From NCBI GenBank assembly GCA_934525675.1, contig CAKSZH010000005.1, positions 1-64,000 of the forward strand: a DNA stretch of 64,000 bases. Direction: 5' to 3'. The stretch is from an uncultured Eubacteriales bacterium (GTDB lineage Bacteria > Bacillota > Clostridia > Oscillospirales > CAG-272). The first letter of the stretch is position 1, and the number at the start of each line of letters is the position of its first letter. Positions 16,117 through 24,997 of the stretch are shown piece after piece. The notes beneath the pieces were generated by a model. That model searched no databases. It was not told the origin of the DNA and worked only from the letters and a program-made list of their open reading frames with translations. Position numbers and translations under genes: made by a program.

Positions 16117-16871
16117 GTAAAGCCGGAAGATCCGGGAAAGTCGGGAAGATCCTTTCACAGTGTATTTTTTACATCGCGCTCGTCCTGATCGTGCTGATTG
16201 CCGTTTTCCTCTTCGTGAGAGGCAAAAAACAGGAGCCGACGTTTGTTTTCGGACGCAGCTTTCTGTGGGTGGAAACGGGTAGCATGAGCCCGACCATTGA
16301 AGAAAAAAGTTATATCCTCGTGGAGCGCTCCGACGGGACGGGGCTTCAGGTGGGCGACGTCATCGTGTTTGTCTGCCGGGATGCGTCCCAGCCTGTGTAC
16401 GGCAGTCTCATCACCCACCGGATCACGGAGGTTACCGACAGGGGCTACCGCACAAAGGGGGATAACGTCCTGTCCACGGAGGACCCGTGGACGGTCGCGC
16501 CGGGCGACGTGGTCGCCGTGTATCGGCGGGGGCTTGGTTTTCTCACCGTGATTGCCAGAGTGTTTTCCTCACCGGTGGGACTGATTCTGATTGCGGTGCT
16601 GTTCTTCGGACTCTGCGGATTTCTGTATATCCCGTCCATGGTGAAGACCTACCGCGAGGAAGAACAGAAGGAAAAGGACGAGGAACTTGCGCGGCGTGTT
16701 GCCGAGGAGGTAGCGCGCATGGAGCGGGAGAACGGGAAAACCGCGGTGCATGACGGCGGAGAACCCGGCAATCCGGCGGACGGAGCGTCCGGACAGACGC
16801 CGGACGACATTCCGTCTGAGCGACCGAAGGATCCGCCCGCAGGAAACGGGGAAGAGCCTCCGAGGTCCTGA
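16113..16871 (+). CDS. SipW-type signal peptidase I, second copy
   Basis: The 252-residue S26B peptidase (from ATG 16113) has a membrane segment at 16-36, the serine box VETGSMSPTIEEK (Ser57), THRITEV (His102), the TKGDNVLSTED box and a second membrane segment near 150-175. A charged coiled tail and a Pro/Gly/Glu-rich end follow. An alternative ATG at 16059 would add 18 residues but has no ribosome-binding site. It differs clearly from the first copy, especially around the serine box, so the two probably have different substrates. One may process the fibre subunit and the other a partner not encoded here. It lies between the DUF2357-like gene and the EAL gene. Confidence 0.86.
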   Translation: MSKAGRSGKVGKILSQCIFYIALVLIVLIAVFLFVRGKKQEPTFVFGRSFLWVETGSMSPTIEEKSYILVERSDGTGLQVGDVIVFVCRDASQPVYGSLITHRITEVTDRGYRTKGDNVLSTEDPWTVAPGDVVAVYRRGLGFLTVIARVFSSPVGLILIAVLFFGLCGFLYIPSMVKTYREEEQKEKDEELARRVAEEVARMERENGKTAVHDGGEPGNPADGASGQTPDDIPSERPKDPPAGNGEEPPRS

Positions 16872-16911
16872 AATATTCCAGAGAACATCGAAGGGAGTGA
16901 CCGGAAACGGT

Positions 16912-19212
16912 ATGAAGCACTGGATCACAAAATATTGGAAACCGGTCATTTTCACGACCGCGTTTCTGATCTGCATTTCGTTTTTTGTTAATCTGCTTGC
17001 CATCGGCAGCAGTTACAGCGACGGCGTGGACGCGCAGGCAGCCGAGCGGGCGTATAACTACGCGCTCGAGCAGTCGCTCCGCATCCGCGACCAGTACGAC
17101 GCGCTCAAAACCACCACGGAGTGGTACGCCACTGAGCTGGGGCTTTGCGCAGACGGCGCGGAGACCGTTGGGTACCTGCAAACGATCCGGCTCGACCTGC
17201 ATGAAAAGAATCCGGATTTCAGAGATATTTTTTACTTCCGCGACGGCGTGCTTTATGACCTGAATGACCGGGCGGTGACCGGATATCCCGCGCTGACCGA
17301 GCTTGGCAGTGCGGAGGGGAGCGCGGTATCCCGCGTTTTCCAGTATGAAAATCTTCTCATGTCCTTCGGCGTTTCCGCACCGGTGGAGGGGGGGAGCATC
17401 GACCGGCTGGTGCTTCTCTTTGACCGCATCGCGGTCTCGCTCGACAATTTCATGTACCACACGCAGCAGGACGGTTCCCGCGGACTGATCGACAGTGTTT
17501 CCTCGGCGGAATTTCTGCTTTTCTGCAAGTCCGACGGCGTGATTCTGGAACGTCAGGTCAATTCGGAAGAGTATTTCAGCCCCGGCAACGAGTCGGTCAA
17601 AAGCGGCATTCTCAAGCAGCTGTTCCAGAGCGGCACGGAATACGATGAGGTCCTCTCCTCCACTGCGGGGGAGAGCATCCGCACCTTTCCCATCCGCACA
17701 GACACGGGGAGATTTGTGCTGACGGTCACCTCCTTCGGAGCCGGCAACGGCGGCGGATTCCTGCTCGGGCTTTACAACATGGAAAACCTGTACGGAAGCG
17801 GCCACAGCCTCATGGATTCCATGTGGGGGACGCTGGTGCTGCTCGGCGTGATTCTTCTGCTCTTTGCCGTTATGTTTGTGACCGATCAGATCCGCGTCAA
17901 CCGCAAGATCAGCAGACTGACCACCATGAACGAGGAGCTGGACTGCCTCACGCAGAACGGCTTTGAGTCGGTTGCAAGGGATCTGATCGACGCCAACCGC
18001 ACCTCCCGGTATGCCATCGTTATGATGCAGGTGAACAACTTCGGCTACATTGCCGAAAAGTTCGGGGAAACGCAGAGCAAGGAAACGCTGAAGTATCTGC
18101 GCGGTATCTGCCAGAAAGCCATGATTCTTGCGGAAACCTATGCGTATATGAGGGACGGCAAATTCCTGCTTCTCTTGCATTACAAAGACCGGAAGGCGCT
18201 CGTGGAACGTCTCAACGGACTTTACTGGCAGGCGGCGCAATACCGCATTCAGCCAGACAGCGAATACAAGATCAACCTGACTTACAGCATTTACGAACTG
18301 GAGCAGGGCGAGGAATCGGAACCCGTCCACCGCATAATCGACAAGGCGCTGATGGTGGAAGCCAATTCCTCGGTTCAGCGGGGAACCGTGTCCTTCAGCT
18401 TCTACGGAGACATGCTCCGCGAGAATTACCTGCGCCGGGCGGAGATTGAAGGCAGAATGCAGAATGCACTCGAAAGCAACGAGTTTCATCTGTTCTATCA
18501 ACCCAAATACAACCTGAAAAAAGGAACACTCGACGGAAGCGAGATTCTTGTCCGTTGGTTTGACGAAAAGATCGACCATTACCGCCAGCCGGGCGAATTC
18601 ATCCCGGTTTTTGAGGAAAACGGCTTTATTAACAAGCTCGACCGCTTTGTGTTCTACCGTGCGTGCGAAAACATCGCCGGGCGGATCCGCGAAAAGCAGA
18701 CCGCGTACCCCGTGTCGGTTAACGTCTCCCGCGTGACGGCGATCCAGCCGGATTTCCTGGACTATTATATCCGCATCAAGAACAAATTCGGAATCCGGGA
18801 CGGCTTTGTGACGCTCGAATTCACTGAGAGCTTCGCGTATGAGAACTATGAATATCTGGCGGAGATCATTGAAAAGCTGCATGCTGCCGGATTCCTCTGC
18901 TCGCTCGACGACTTCGGCACCGGCTACTCCTCCTTCAGCGTCCTCAAAACGCTGGATATGGATGAGATCAAGATCGACAAATCCTTCCTTGACAAGGGCG
19001 ACCGCCCGGAACGCGACCGCATCCTTCTGGAGAGCATCATCGACATGATTCAGAAGCTCGGCATCAAGATTACCCAGGAGGGCGTGGAAACGAAAGAAGA
19101 GTTTTCCATGCTTGAAGGAATGGGTTGCGACGTGGTACAGGGTTACTATTTCGCAAAGCCGATGAAGTACGTGGACTACCGCGAATTTGTGCAGATGAAT
19201 TTCGGCAAGTAA
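16912..19212 (+). CDS. Membrane c-di-GMP phosphodiesterase: sensor, degenerate GGDEF, EAL
   Basis: The 766-residue protein has one membrane segment near 10-32, an extracellular domain of about 260 residues, a second membrane segment (TLVLLGVILLLFAVMFV), a GGDEF-like domain without the signature (MRDGKFLLLL) and a C-terminal EAL domain. The EAL signature reads SEILVRW instead of EALVRW, but the glutamate is kept. So are VNVSR, LEFTES, DDFGTGYSS, the lysine in KIDKSFL and EGVET, so catalysis is likely. ATG 16912 has AAGGGAG upstream. Its place between the signal peptidase and a GGDEF/HD-GYP protein suggests that it lowers c-di-GMP in response to an external signal and so resets the riboswitch. 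Confidence 0.85.
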   Translation: MKHWITKYWKPVIFTTAFLICISFFVNLLAIGSSYSDGVDAQAAERAYNYALEQSLRIRDQYDALKTTTEWYATELGLCADGAETVGYLQTIRLDLHEKNPDFRDIFYFRDGVLYDLNDRAVTGYPALTELGSAEGSAVSRVFQYENLLMSFGVSAPVEGGSIDRLVLLFDRIAVSLDNFMYHTQQDGSRGLIDSVSSAEFLLFCKSDGVILERQVNSEEYFSPGNESVKSGILKQLFQSGTEYDEVLSSTAGESIRTFPIRTDTGRFVLTVTSFGAGNGGGFLLGLYNMENLYGSGHSLMDSMWGTLVLLGVILLLFAVMFVTDQIRVNRKISRLTTMNEELDCLTQNGFESVARDLIDANRTSRYAIVMMQVNNFGYIAEKFGETQSKETLKYLRGICQKAMILAETYAYMRDGKFLLLLHYKDRKALVERLNGLYWQAAQYRIQPDSEYKINLTYSIYELEQGEESEPVHRIIDKALMVEANSSVQRGTVSFSFYGDMLRENYLRRAEIEGRMQNALESNEFHLFYQPKYNLKKGTLDGSEILVRWFDEKIDHYRQPGEFIPVFEENGFINKLDRFVFYRACENIAGRIREKQTAYPVSVNVSRVTAIQPDFLDYYIRIKNKFGIRDGFVTLEFTESFAYENYEYLAEIIEKLHAAGFLCSLDDFGTGYSSFSVLKTLDMDEIKIDKSFLDKGDRPERDRILLESIIDMIQKLGIKITQEGVETKEEFSMLEGMGCDVVQGYYFAKPMKYVDYREFVQMNFGK

Positions 19213-19379
19213 ATGGTTGTTCTTGCAATAAAACGGAAATAATGTTACAATTATGATCGGAGAGAAAACAATCCGGTCATAGCGGCGACATCCGGAGACA
19301 ACCGGTCTTTCCGAACAGAATTGTCGTTTCGCGGATTGCGGAAAGAGAGGCGTCATGACAGGCGTCTCCAAGGAGGAAA

Positions 19380-21320
19380 ATGGATAACATTACCAGAATG
19401 ACCATGCAGCAGGCACAAGAGGAACTGCAGGTTCTGTCCCGCGTGTTTACCTGCGCTCGCCTGCTCGATGAAAACAGCATCCCGGTGGAGGATTCCACCT
19501 TCACAAGGACAGGCGAACCATGTCATTGCTTTGATATCTGGAAGAGGAAACACCGGTGCGAAAACTGCACCACCGCGAAGGCGTTCGCGGAAAAGAAGGA
19601 CAAGACCAAGCTGGAGATTTCCGACAACGCGGTTTTTCAGGTGACATCCAGATATCTGGAGATCGACGGAAAGCCCTACGTGATGGAGCTGGTCCGCGAA
19701 TTTGACAATGACCTGCTTGCCGATTTCGGCGGAAGGACAAAGCTCGCCGCCATGCTGAACGATTATTACGGAAAGATCTATCAGGATGTGCTGACCGGTT
19801 GCAATAACCGTCGGTTTTATGAGGAACGGCTGAAAAACGCCTCCATCCGTGCGGGCGTTGCCCTGCTTGACATTGACGATTTCAAGCTGTACAACGATGT
19901 GTACGGTCATGCCGCCGGCGACGAGGTTCTCCGGGCAGTGGCGAAGGAAATCAGGAAATGTATCCGCGCCACGGACAAGCTGATCCGGTTCGGCGGAGAC
20001 GAATTTCTGATCGTTACGCCCGGCGTGGATTCCGCGGTGTTTTCCAATGTGCTGTACAACATCCGCTCCTGCATCAACAATGTCACCGTCAAGGGCTTCT
20101 CGGGCATCCGGCTGACCGTCAGTATCGGCGGGGTGTGCTCCGGGACGGAGCTGATAAACAAGCTGGCTGAGCAGGCAGACGCGCTGATGTACCGCGCAAA
20201 GCAGGAAAAGAACACCATTGTGACCGACCGGGATATTGACGCGGATACCGCGAAGGAACGCCCCAACATTCTCATTGTGGATGATTCCGAGCTCAACCGC
20301 GAGATCCTTGCATCTATCCTCGGGAATGAGTTCAACATCATCGAGGCGGACAGCGGCGAGACGTGTATCGCGTGCCTCAGAAATTACGGCACCCGCCTGT
20401 CCGCGGTGCTTCTTGACATCGTCATGCCGGGCATCAGCGGGTTTGACGTGCTTTCTTACATGAACGCCAACCGGCTCATTGAAGAGATTCCCGTCATCAC
20501 CATCACGGGCGACGAGTCCGATCAGTCCATCCGGCGTGCGTATGAGCTGGGTGTTTCCGATTACATCGGTCGCCCGTTCGACGTCAAGGTGGTTTACCGC
20601 CGGGTGGTCAACACCATCCAGCTGTATTCCAAGCAGCGCCGGCTCATCAAGCGTGTGACGGAGCAGGTGCGGGAAAAGGAAGACGATTCCCGAATCATGG
20701 TGGGCATCCTCAGCCAGATCGTGGAATTCCGGAACGGCGAGCGCGGCAGACATGTCATCATGATCCGTGAGCTTACCCGCAAGATTCTGGAGCGGCTGGC
20801 GCTCAAAACCGACCGGTATCATCTGAACGCAAGAGACATCGACCTCATCTCCAATGCCTCGGCGCTTCATGACATCGGTAAAATCGCCATTGACAAAAGT
20901 ATTCTCAACAAGCCCGGCAAACTCACGCCGGAGGAGCTTGAGTTGGTAAAGAGCCACACCGTCATCGGTGCGGATATGCTCTGGGATCTGGAGGAGTACC
21001 GCAACGAGCCGCTCGTCAGGTACGCATGGCAGATCTGTCGCTACCACCACGAACATTACGACGGGTCGGGGTATCCGGAGGGACTGAAGGGCGAAGACAT
21101 TCCGATCGCCGCGCAGGTCGTTGCTGTGTGTGACGTATATGACGAGTTGGTGAGCAAGCGGGTGTACAAGGATATGTTTTCGCACGAAAAGGCAATGCAG
21201 ATCATCTGCGGGGAGAAAAAAGAAGCCTTCAATCCCATTCTTCTCGAATGCCTGCAGGAAATGTCCGATGAACTGATCGAAATGTACATACCGGAGCATA
21301 CCGGCGGAGGTGCCGAATGA
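19380..21320 (+). CDS. Cys-rich PAS-like domain, GGDEF cyclase, receiver and HD-GYP phosphodiesterase in one protein
   Basis: The 646-residue cytoplasmic protein starts with a PAS-like domain carrying CHCF...CENCTT, a likely metal or redox site (about 50-65). A diguanylate cyclase domain with intact RFGGDEFLIV follows. Next is a receiver domain with VLLDIVMPGISG, where the Asp is kept but the conserved Lys is Arg (IGRPFD). It ends in an HD-GYP domain with ALHDIGKIAID and HHEHYDGSGYPEGLKG. It can thus in principle both make and degrade c-di-GMP, with phosphorylation of the receiver as a switch. The stop overlaps the next gene by 4 bases. It is the most likely phosphoacceptor for the kinase/HPt pair downstream. 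Confidence 0.9.
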   Translation: MDNITRMTMQQAQEELQVLSRVFTCARLLDENSIPVEDSTFTRTGEPCHCFDIWKRKHRCENCTTAKAFAEKKDKTKLEISDNAVFQVTSRYLEIDGKPYVMELVREFDNDLLADFGGRTKLAAMLNDYYGKIYQDVLTGCNNRRFYEERLKNASIRAGVALLDIDDFKLYNDVYGHAAGDEVLRAVAKEIRKCIRATDKLIRFGGDEFLIVTPGVDSAVFSNVLYNIRSCINNVTVKGFSGIRLTVSIGGVCSGTELINKLAEQADALMYRAKQEKNTIVTDRDIDADTAKERPNILIVDDSELNREILASILGNEFNIIEADSGETCIACLRNYGTRLSAVLLDIVMPGISGFDVLSYMNANRLIEEIPVITITGDESDQSIRRAYELGVSDYIGRPFDVKVVYRRVVNTIQLYSKQRRLIKRVTEQVREKEDDSRIMVGILSQIVEFRNGERGRHVIMIRELTRKILERLALKTDRYHLNARDIDLISNASALHDIGKIAIDKSILNKPGKLTPEELELVKSHTVIGADMLWDLEEYRNEPLVRYAWQICRYHHEHYDGSGYPEGLKGEDIPIAAQVVAVCDVYDELVSKRVYKDMFSHEKAMQIICGEKKEAFNPILLECLQEMSDELIEMYIPEHTGGGAE

Positions 21321-22165
21321 AACTTGCGAGAAAGAATCTGATCTGTATTGTCGCAATGATGCTTGTCTGTGCCCTTCTGCTGCCGCTTTCTGCCTGCAGT
21401 GAGGCAGGAAAACAGCCGGCGGATCCGGACGAGGCTCTCCCGGAGATCATTATCGGCTGTGACGAATACGAGCCGTATGTCTGCTTTGATGACAACGGCG
21501 GCTTTACCGGACTTGACGTGACACTGGCGACCGAGGCATTCCGTCGCATGGGGTACCGGGTAAAATTTGTCAGTATCACCTGGAGTGAAAAAGATCTGCT
21601 CCTTGAAAAGGGAGAGGTGGACTGCCTTTGGGGCTGTTTCTCCATGAACGGAAGGGAAGATCGCTACCGGTGGGCGGGACCGTATCTGAACAGCCGTCAG
21701 GTGGTTGCGGTGCCTGCCGGAAGCGGTATCCGGACTCTTGCGGATCTCGCGGGCAAGCAGATCGCCGTGCAGGCGACCACCAAGCCGGATGAGTTGTTTT
21801 CAGCGGGCGGCAATGGACGGATCCCGGAAATCGGGAAACTGTATTGCTTTACGAGTATTGATAATGTATTCGCCGCGCTCCGCAAGGGCTATGTGGATGC
21901 GATTGCGGGACATGAGGCAGCCATCCGTACCCGCCTTGCGGAACAGCAGATCGATGAGGGATACATCATCCTTGACGAAAGTCTGCTTGACGTACAGCTC
22001 GGCGTGGCGTTCAGCCGTAACAGTGATGGCACCATGGCGGCGGAGCTGACCCGGACGCTTGCCGGGATGGTTCAGGACGGTTTTACGGAAAAGGTGCTCG
22101 GAGCTTACGGCTTTGATATTGAGAAGACGCTGACGGGGGTAGTGGGATATGATTCGGAACAATAA
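21317..22165 (+). CDS. Solute-binding lipoprotein, family 3 type
   Basis: The 282-residue lipoprotein has a signal peptide with lipobox LLPLSACS, then a bilobed periplasmic-binding-protein fold: LPEIIIGCDEYEPYVCFDDNG, GLDVTLATEAFRRMGY, DCLWGCFSMN and IRTLADLAGKQIAVQ. Family 3 proteins bind amino acids or similar small solutes. No ABC permease or ATPase is nearby. It is translationally coupled (ATGA) to the GGDEF/HD-GYP gene and overlaps the histidine kinase by 17 bases. I infer that it works as an external sensor partner of the kinase and not in uptake. Confidence 0.85.
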   Translation: MKLARKNLICIVAMMLVCALLLPLSACSEAGKQPADPDEALPEIIIGCDEYEPYVCFDDNGGFTGLDVTLATEAFRRMGYRVKFVSITWSEKDLLLEKGEVDCLWGCFSMNGREDRYRWAGPYLNSRQVVAVPAGSGIRTLADLAGKQIAVQATTKPDELFSAGGNGRIPEIGKLYCFTSIDNVFAALRKGYVDAIAGHEAAIRTRLAEQQIDEGYIILDESLLDVQLGVAFSRNSDGTMAAELTRTLAGMVQDGFTEKVLGAYGFDIEKTLTGVVGYDSEQ

Positions 22166-24326
22166 GGAATTCCGGCGTATTCAGTATTGCCTGATCTCGT
22201 CGCTTGTGCTGATCGGAATCCTGGCGGGATCCATTTGTTATTCGGTTTTTGCTTCACAGGATAAAAGCGAAGCGCTCCGAAAAATGCGGAATATGACGGA
22301 ATACATGGAAAAGCAGTGTGTCCGTTATGACGATATTTCGGCGGAGGGACAGACCAAAAGTCTGATTTCCGTTGTGGATAAGACCTACCAGGTGCGAAAG
22401 GACATTTCGAAAATGCGCTCTGTCATTGACGAAGCGCTCCTGCGGGAATGTATTGCAGATCAGCGGTTGACCGGCATCATCGTGACCGATAACGCGACCG
22501 GTCAGATGTCCTCCTATTGCGCGGACGGGCTTGGGACAGAGGACTGGGCGCCGGTTCTGGCGCGGCTGTCCTCCGTTTCCGGAAACCTGCAGAAGAGCTA
22601 CGCGGAACGGATGACCGGAACAAACGGATATTGCTACGATTGCGCTGTGATTTCCCGCGAGGATGGGAACGGGGTGGTGTTCTGTTATCTGCGGCAGGAC
22701 CGTCGGAATGTGGAGGGCACTCCTTTGTCCGTGTCCACGCTTCTGGAGGATTTCAATGTGGTGAATATCACTGTCGTGGTGACAGACAACGGGTATATCA
22801 TTGCCTCCAACCAAGCAGACTTAAGCGGGCAGTTTTCCGCAGACTCTCCGGTGATCCGGCAGCTCCGGTCCGCTCCGGACAATGGCGGTCTGATCCATGT
22901 GAAGGAGGACGGCGTGACCTATTATGCCGTTCGCGGAAATGTCAAAGGATATTATATTTATACGTTTCAAACCGAGGGAGAGGTGCTTGCGGGGTGTTAT
23001 CTCAAGCTTGCATGTTTCGCGGTAATCTATTTGGTCTTTGCCGGAATCGCGCTCCTTGTGTTCTTTGCCGTCGTGCGCTCCAAGGAACGGGAACAGGAAA
23101 AACAGGAGGCAGAATACCACGAAGAGGTCGACCGGCTTGCAAAAGAGGCGGTCCGGGCGAATCAGGCGAAAACGGATTTCCTGCGCAGGATGAGCCACGA
23201 TATCCGCACACCGATCAACGGCATTCAGGGAATTGTCCGGATCGCGGAGCATTGCGCGGATGACCCGGAAAAGCAGAAGGAATGCCGCAAGAAGGTGCTG
23301 GATGCCTCGAATTATCTTCTGGAATTGGTCAACGATATTCTGGACATGAACAAGCTGGATTCCGGGGAGCTTGTCTGGAAGGATGAGTTCTTCCTTCTTC
23401 CGGAGCTTCTGGACAGCGTGGTGTCCTTGACGAAATATCAGGCGGCAGAACACGGGATCACCCTGCATTTCACCGACAGCGGGATCCGCAATACGCGGCT
23501 GTTCGGCGGTGCGGTTCCCCTCAAGCGCATTTGTCTCAACCTCATCAGCAACGCCGTCAAATATAACAAGCCGAACGGCACCGTGGACTTTACGGCAAGG
23601 CAGGTGTCTTATGACCGGGATTCCGGGAAAACGCTGATTGAATTTGTCTGCGCGGATACCGGTATCGGCATGAGCGAAGAATTCCAGAAGAAAATGTATG
23701 AACCGTTCGTCCAGGAGGATGTTTCGTATCATTCCACGCTCGGCGGGACCGGATTGGGTCTTGCGATCGTCCGGAGGCTTGTGGACCGGATGGGCGGAGA
23801 GATCAGTGCGGTAAGTGAAAAGAACAAGGGGACGACGTTCACGGTACGGCTTCCGTTCCTGACGGAAGCGGTTCCGCCGGAGGAAAATCCGAAAGAAACT
23901 CCGTCTTATTCCGTAAACCCGGAGCATATTCCGGACGGCACGAAGGTCCTTCTGACGGAGGACAACGAGCTGAATATGGAAATCGCGGAATTCATGCTGA
24001 AAACGGCAGGTGTCGAGGTGCTCAAAGCCTTCAACGGCAAAGAGGCAGTGGAGGTTTTCTCGCGCTCTGAGCCGGGCGAGATCCGCCTGATTCTGATGGA
24101 TGTTATGATGCCGGAGATGGACGGAATCGAGGCGACGCGGAAGATCCGTGCGTTGGACCGCCCGGATGCCGCCACCGTTCCGATCATTGCCATGACGGCG
24201 AATGCGTATGCGGATGATGTGGAGAGGGTGCTTTCCGCCGGGATGAATGCACACGTGCCGAAGCCGGTGGACCCCGGCAAGCTACTCCGCCTGATCTCGG
24301 AATATCTTTCCGATGGTCCCGCCTGA
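22149..24326 (+). CDS. Hybrid sensor histidine kinase with receiver domain
   Basis: The 725-residue kinase has membrane segments at about 10-35 and 285-310 around a Cache-like extracellular domain. The dimerisation box is MSHDIRTPINGI (His phosphoacceptor), followed by an HATPase domain with NLISNAVKYNK, DTGIGMS and GGTGLGLAIV, and a receiver with LILMDVMMPEMDG (Asp acceptor) and HVPKPVD (conserved Lys). The gene overlaps the solute-binding protein gene and is followed by a separate HPt gene. The likely phosphorelay is kinase His, own receiver Asp, HPt His, then another receiver; the receiver of the GGDEF/HD-GYP protein is the only candidate in this locus. Confidence 0.92.
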   Translation: MIRNNKEFRRIQYCLISSLVLIGILAGSICYSVFASQDKSEALRKMRNMTEYMEKQCVRYDDISAEGQTKSLISVVDKTYQVRKDISKMRSVIDEALLRECIADQRLTGIIVTDNATGQMSSYCADGLGTEDWAPVLARLSSVSGNLQKSYAERMTGTNGYCYDCAVISREDGNGVVFCYLRQDRRNVEGTPLSVSTLLEDFNVVNITVVVTDNGYIIASNQADLSGQFSADSPVIRQLRSAPDNGGLIHVKEDGVTYYAVRGNVKGYYIYTFQTEGEVLAGCYLKLACFAVIYLVFAGIALLVFFAVVRSKEREQEKQEAEYHEEVDRLAKEAVRANQAKTDFLRRMSHDIRTPINGIQGIVRIAEHCADDPEKQKECRKKVLDASNYLLELVNDILDMNKLDSGELVWKDEFFLLPELLDSVVSLTKYQAAEHGITLHFTDSGIRNTRLFGGAVPLKRICLNLISNAVKYNKPNGTVDFTARQVSYDRDSGKTLIEFVCADTGIGMSEEFQKKMYEPFVQEDVSYHSTLGGTGLGLAIVRRLVDRMGGEISAVSEKNKGTTFTVRLPFLTEAVPPEENPKETPSYSVNPEHIPDGTKVLLTEDNELNMEIAEFMLKTAGVEVLKAFNGKEAVEVFSRSEPGEIRLILMDVMMPEMDGIEATRKIRALDRPDAATVPIIAMTANAYADDVERVLSAGMNAHVPKPVDPGKLLRLISEYLSDGPA

Positions 24327-24370
24327 GCAGACAGACTGATTGATAAAATTGATAACATAAAGAGGCAGAA

Positions 24371-24724
24371 ATGAGTATTCAGGAGTTTTACAAAACGATC
24401 GGTTCGGATTATTACGAAGTGGAAAAACGTCTTGGCGGCGGGAAGATGGTGACCTATTTTGTCTCCAAATTCGCAAAAGACAAAACGTTTGACCTTCTTG
24501 CTTCGTCCTATCGGGAAAATAACGCGGAGGGAGCCTTCCGGGCGTCGCATACCCTCAAGGGAATTTGCAGCAACCTCGGCTTCGGCAGATTGTATGAAGT
24601 CTCTGCGGCACTGACCGAAGCGCTTCGCGGCGGTTCCATGGAGGGCAGTGACAAGTTCTATGGAGAAGTGGTGCGGGAGTATGACCTGCTCATTGGTGCC
24701 CTCCGCGAACTCACAACGGACTGA
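24371..24724 (+). CDS. HPt phosphotransfer protein
   Basis: The 117-residue all-helical protein carries the HPt site RASHTLKGICSNLGF (His near residue 60). HPt domains pass phosphate between receivers. It is encoded 45 bp after the hybrid kinase and is the last gene of the c-di-GMP locus. Terminators follow at 24751-24780 and 24793-24836. Encoding the HPt separately allows it to serve more than one receiver. Confidence 0.88.
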   Translation: MSIQEFYKTIGSDYYEVEKRLGGGKMVTYFVSKFAKDKTFDLLASSYRENNAEGAFRASHTLKGICSNLGFGRLYEVSAALTEALRGGSMEGSDKFYGEVVREYDLLIGALRELTTD

Positions 24725-24750
24725 ACGGAGCCGGAGGAGCATAAAAAAGT

Positions 24751-24836
24751 GCCGGAAAGAATTTTCCCGGCTTTGGATGTTTTTTAGTTGAAGGGGAGTT
24801 GAAAAACTCAATTTGAGTTTTTCAACTCCCCATTTT
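24751..24836. terminator. Tandem terminators at the end of the c-di-GMP locus
   Basis: A weak hairpin (GCCGG 24751-24755 with CCGGC 24767-24771) is followed by a very strong one: a 19-bp palindrome at 24793-24831 (GGGGAGTTGAAAAACTCAA and its complement) with T-rich tails on both strands. The second can also stop transcription arriving from guaA. Confidence 0.85.
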
Positions 24837-24839
24837 TAT

Positions 24840-24958
24840 GTTTCCGGAACAGAGGCTTGCACCCGGGACGAGGGCGTTGTCCCCGGAACAGAGGGGCTTT
24901 CACCCGGAACAGAGACTTTAAATGCCCGGAACGAGGGTGTTGTCCCCGGATTGTTTCA
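24840..24958. repeat. Imperfect GC-rich tandem repeats, about 20-bp unit
   Basis: CCGGAACAGAGG... and CCGG(A/G)ACGAGGG.GTTGTCC alternate about five times between the terminator and the end of guaA. Short open frames across it have repetitive translations and look spurious. No function is visible. Confidence 0.6.
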
Positions 24959-24997
24959 AGGTCCCGGCGGTTATATGGTGCCCCGTTGCCCCGGGGA

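Noticed and set aside
16543..19371. Open frame of 942 codons on the minus strand
   Set aside because: It lies antisense to the signal peptidase and EAL genes, has no recognisable motifs, and arises from GC-rich codon use in the true frames.
19353..21356. Open frame of 667 codons on the minus strand
   Set aside because: It is a full shadow of the GGDEF-REC-HD-GYP gene; the sense frame has all catalytic motifs.
21317..22165. Component of an amino-acid ABC importer
   Set aside because: No permease or ATPase gene is adjacent; the gene overlaps a histidine kinase and a c-di-GMP enzyme, so a sensory role fits better.
24840..24958. CRISPR-like array
   Set aside because: The units are imperfect, about 20 bp and contiguous, without unique spacers; no cas genes are present anywhere in the window.
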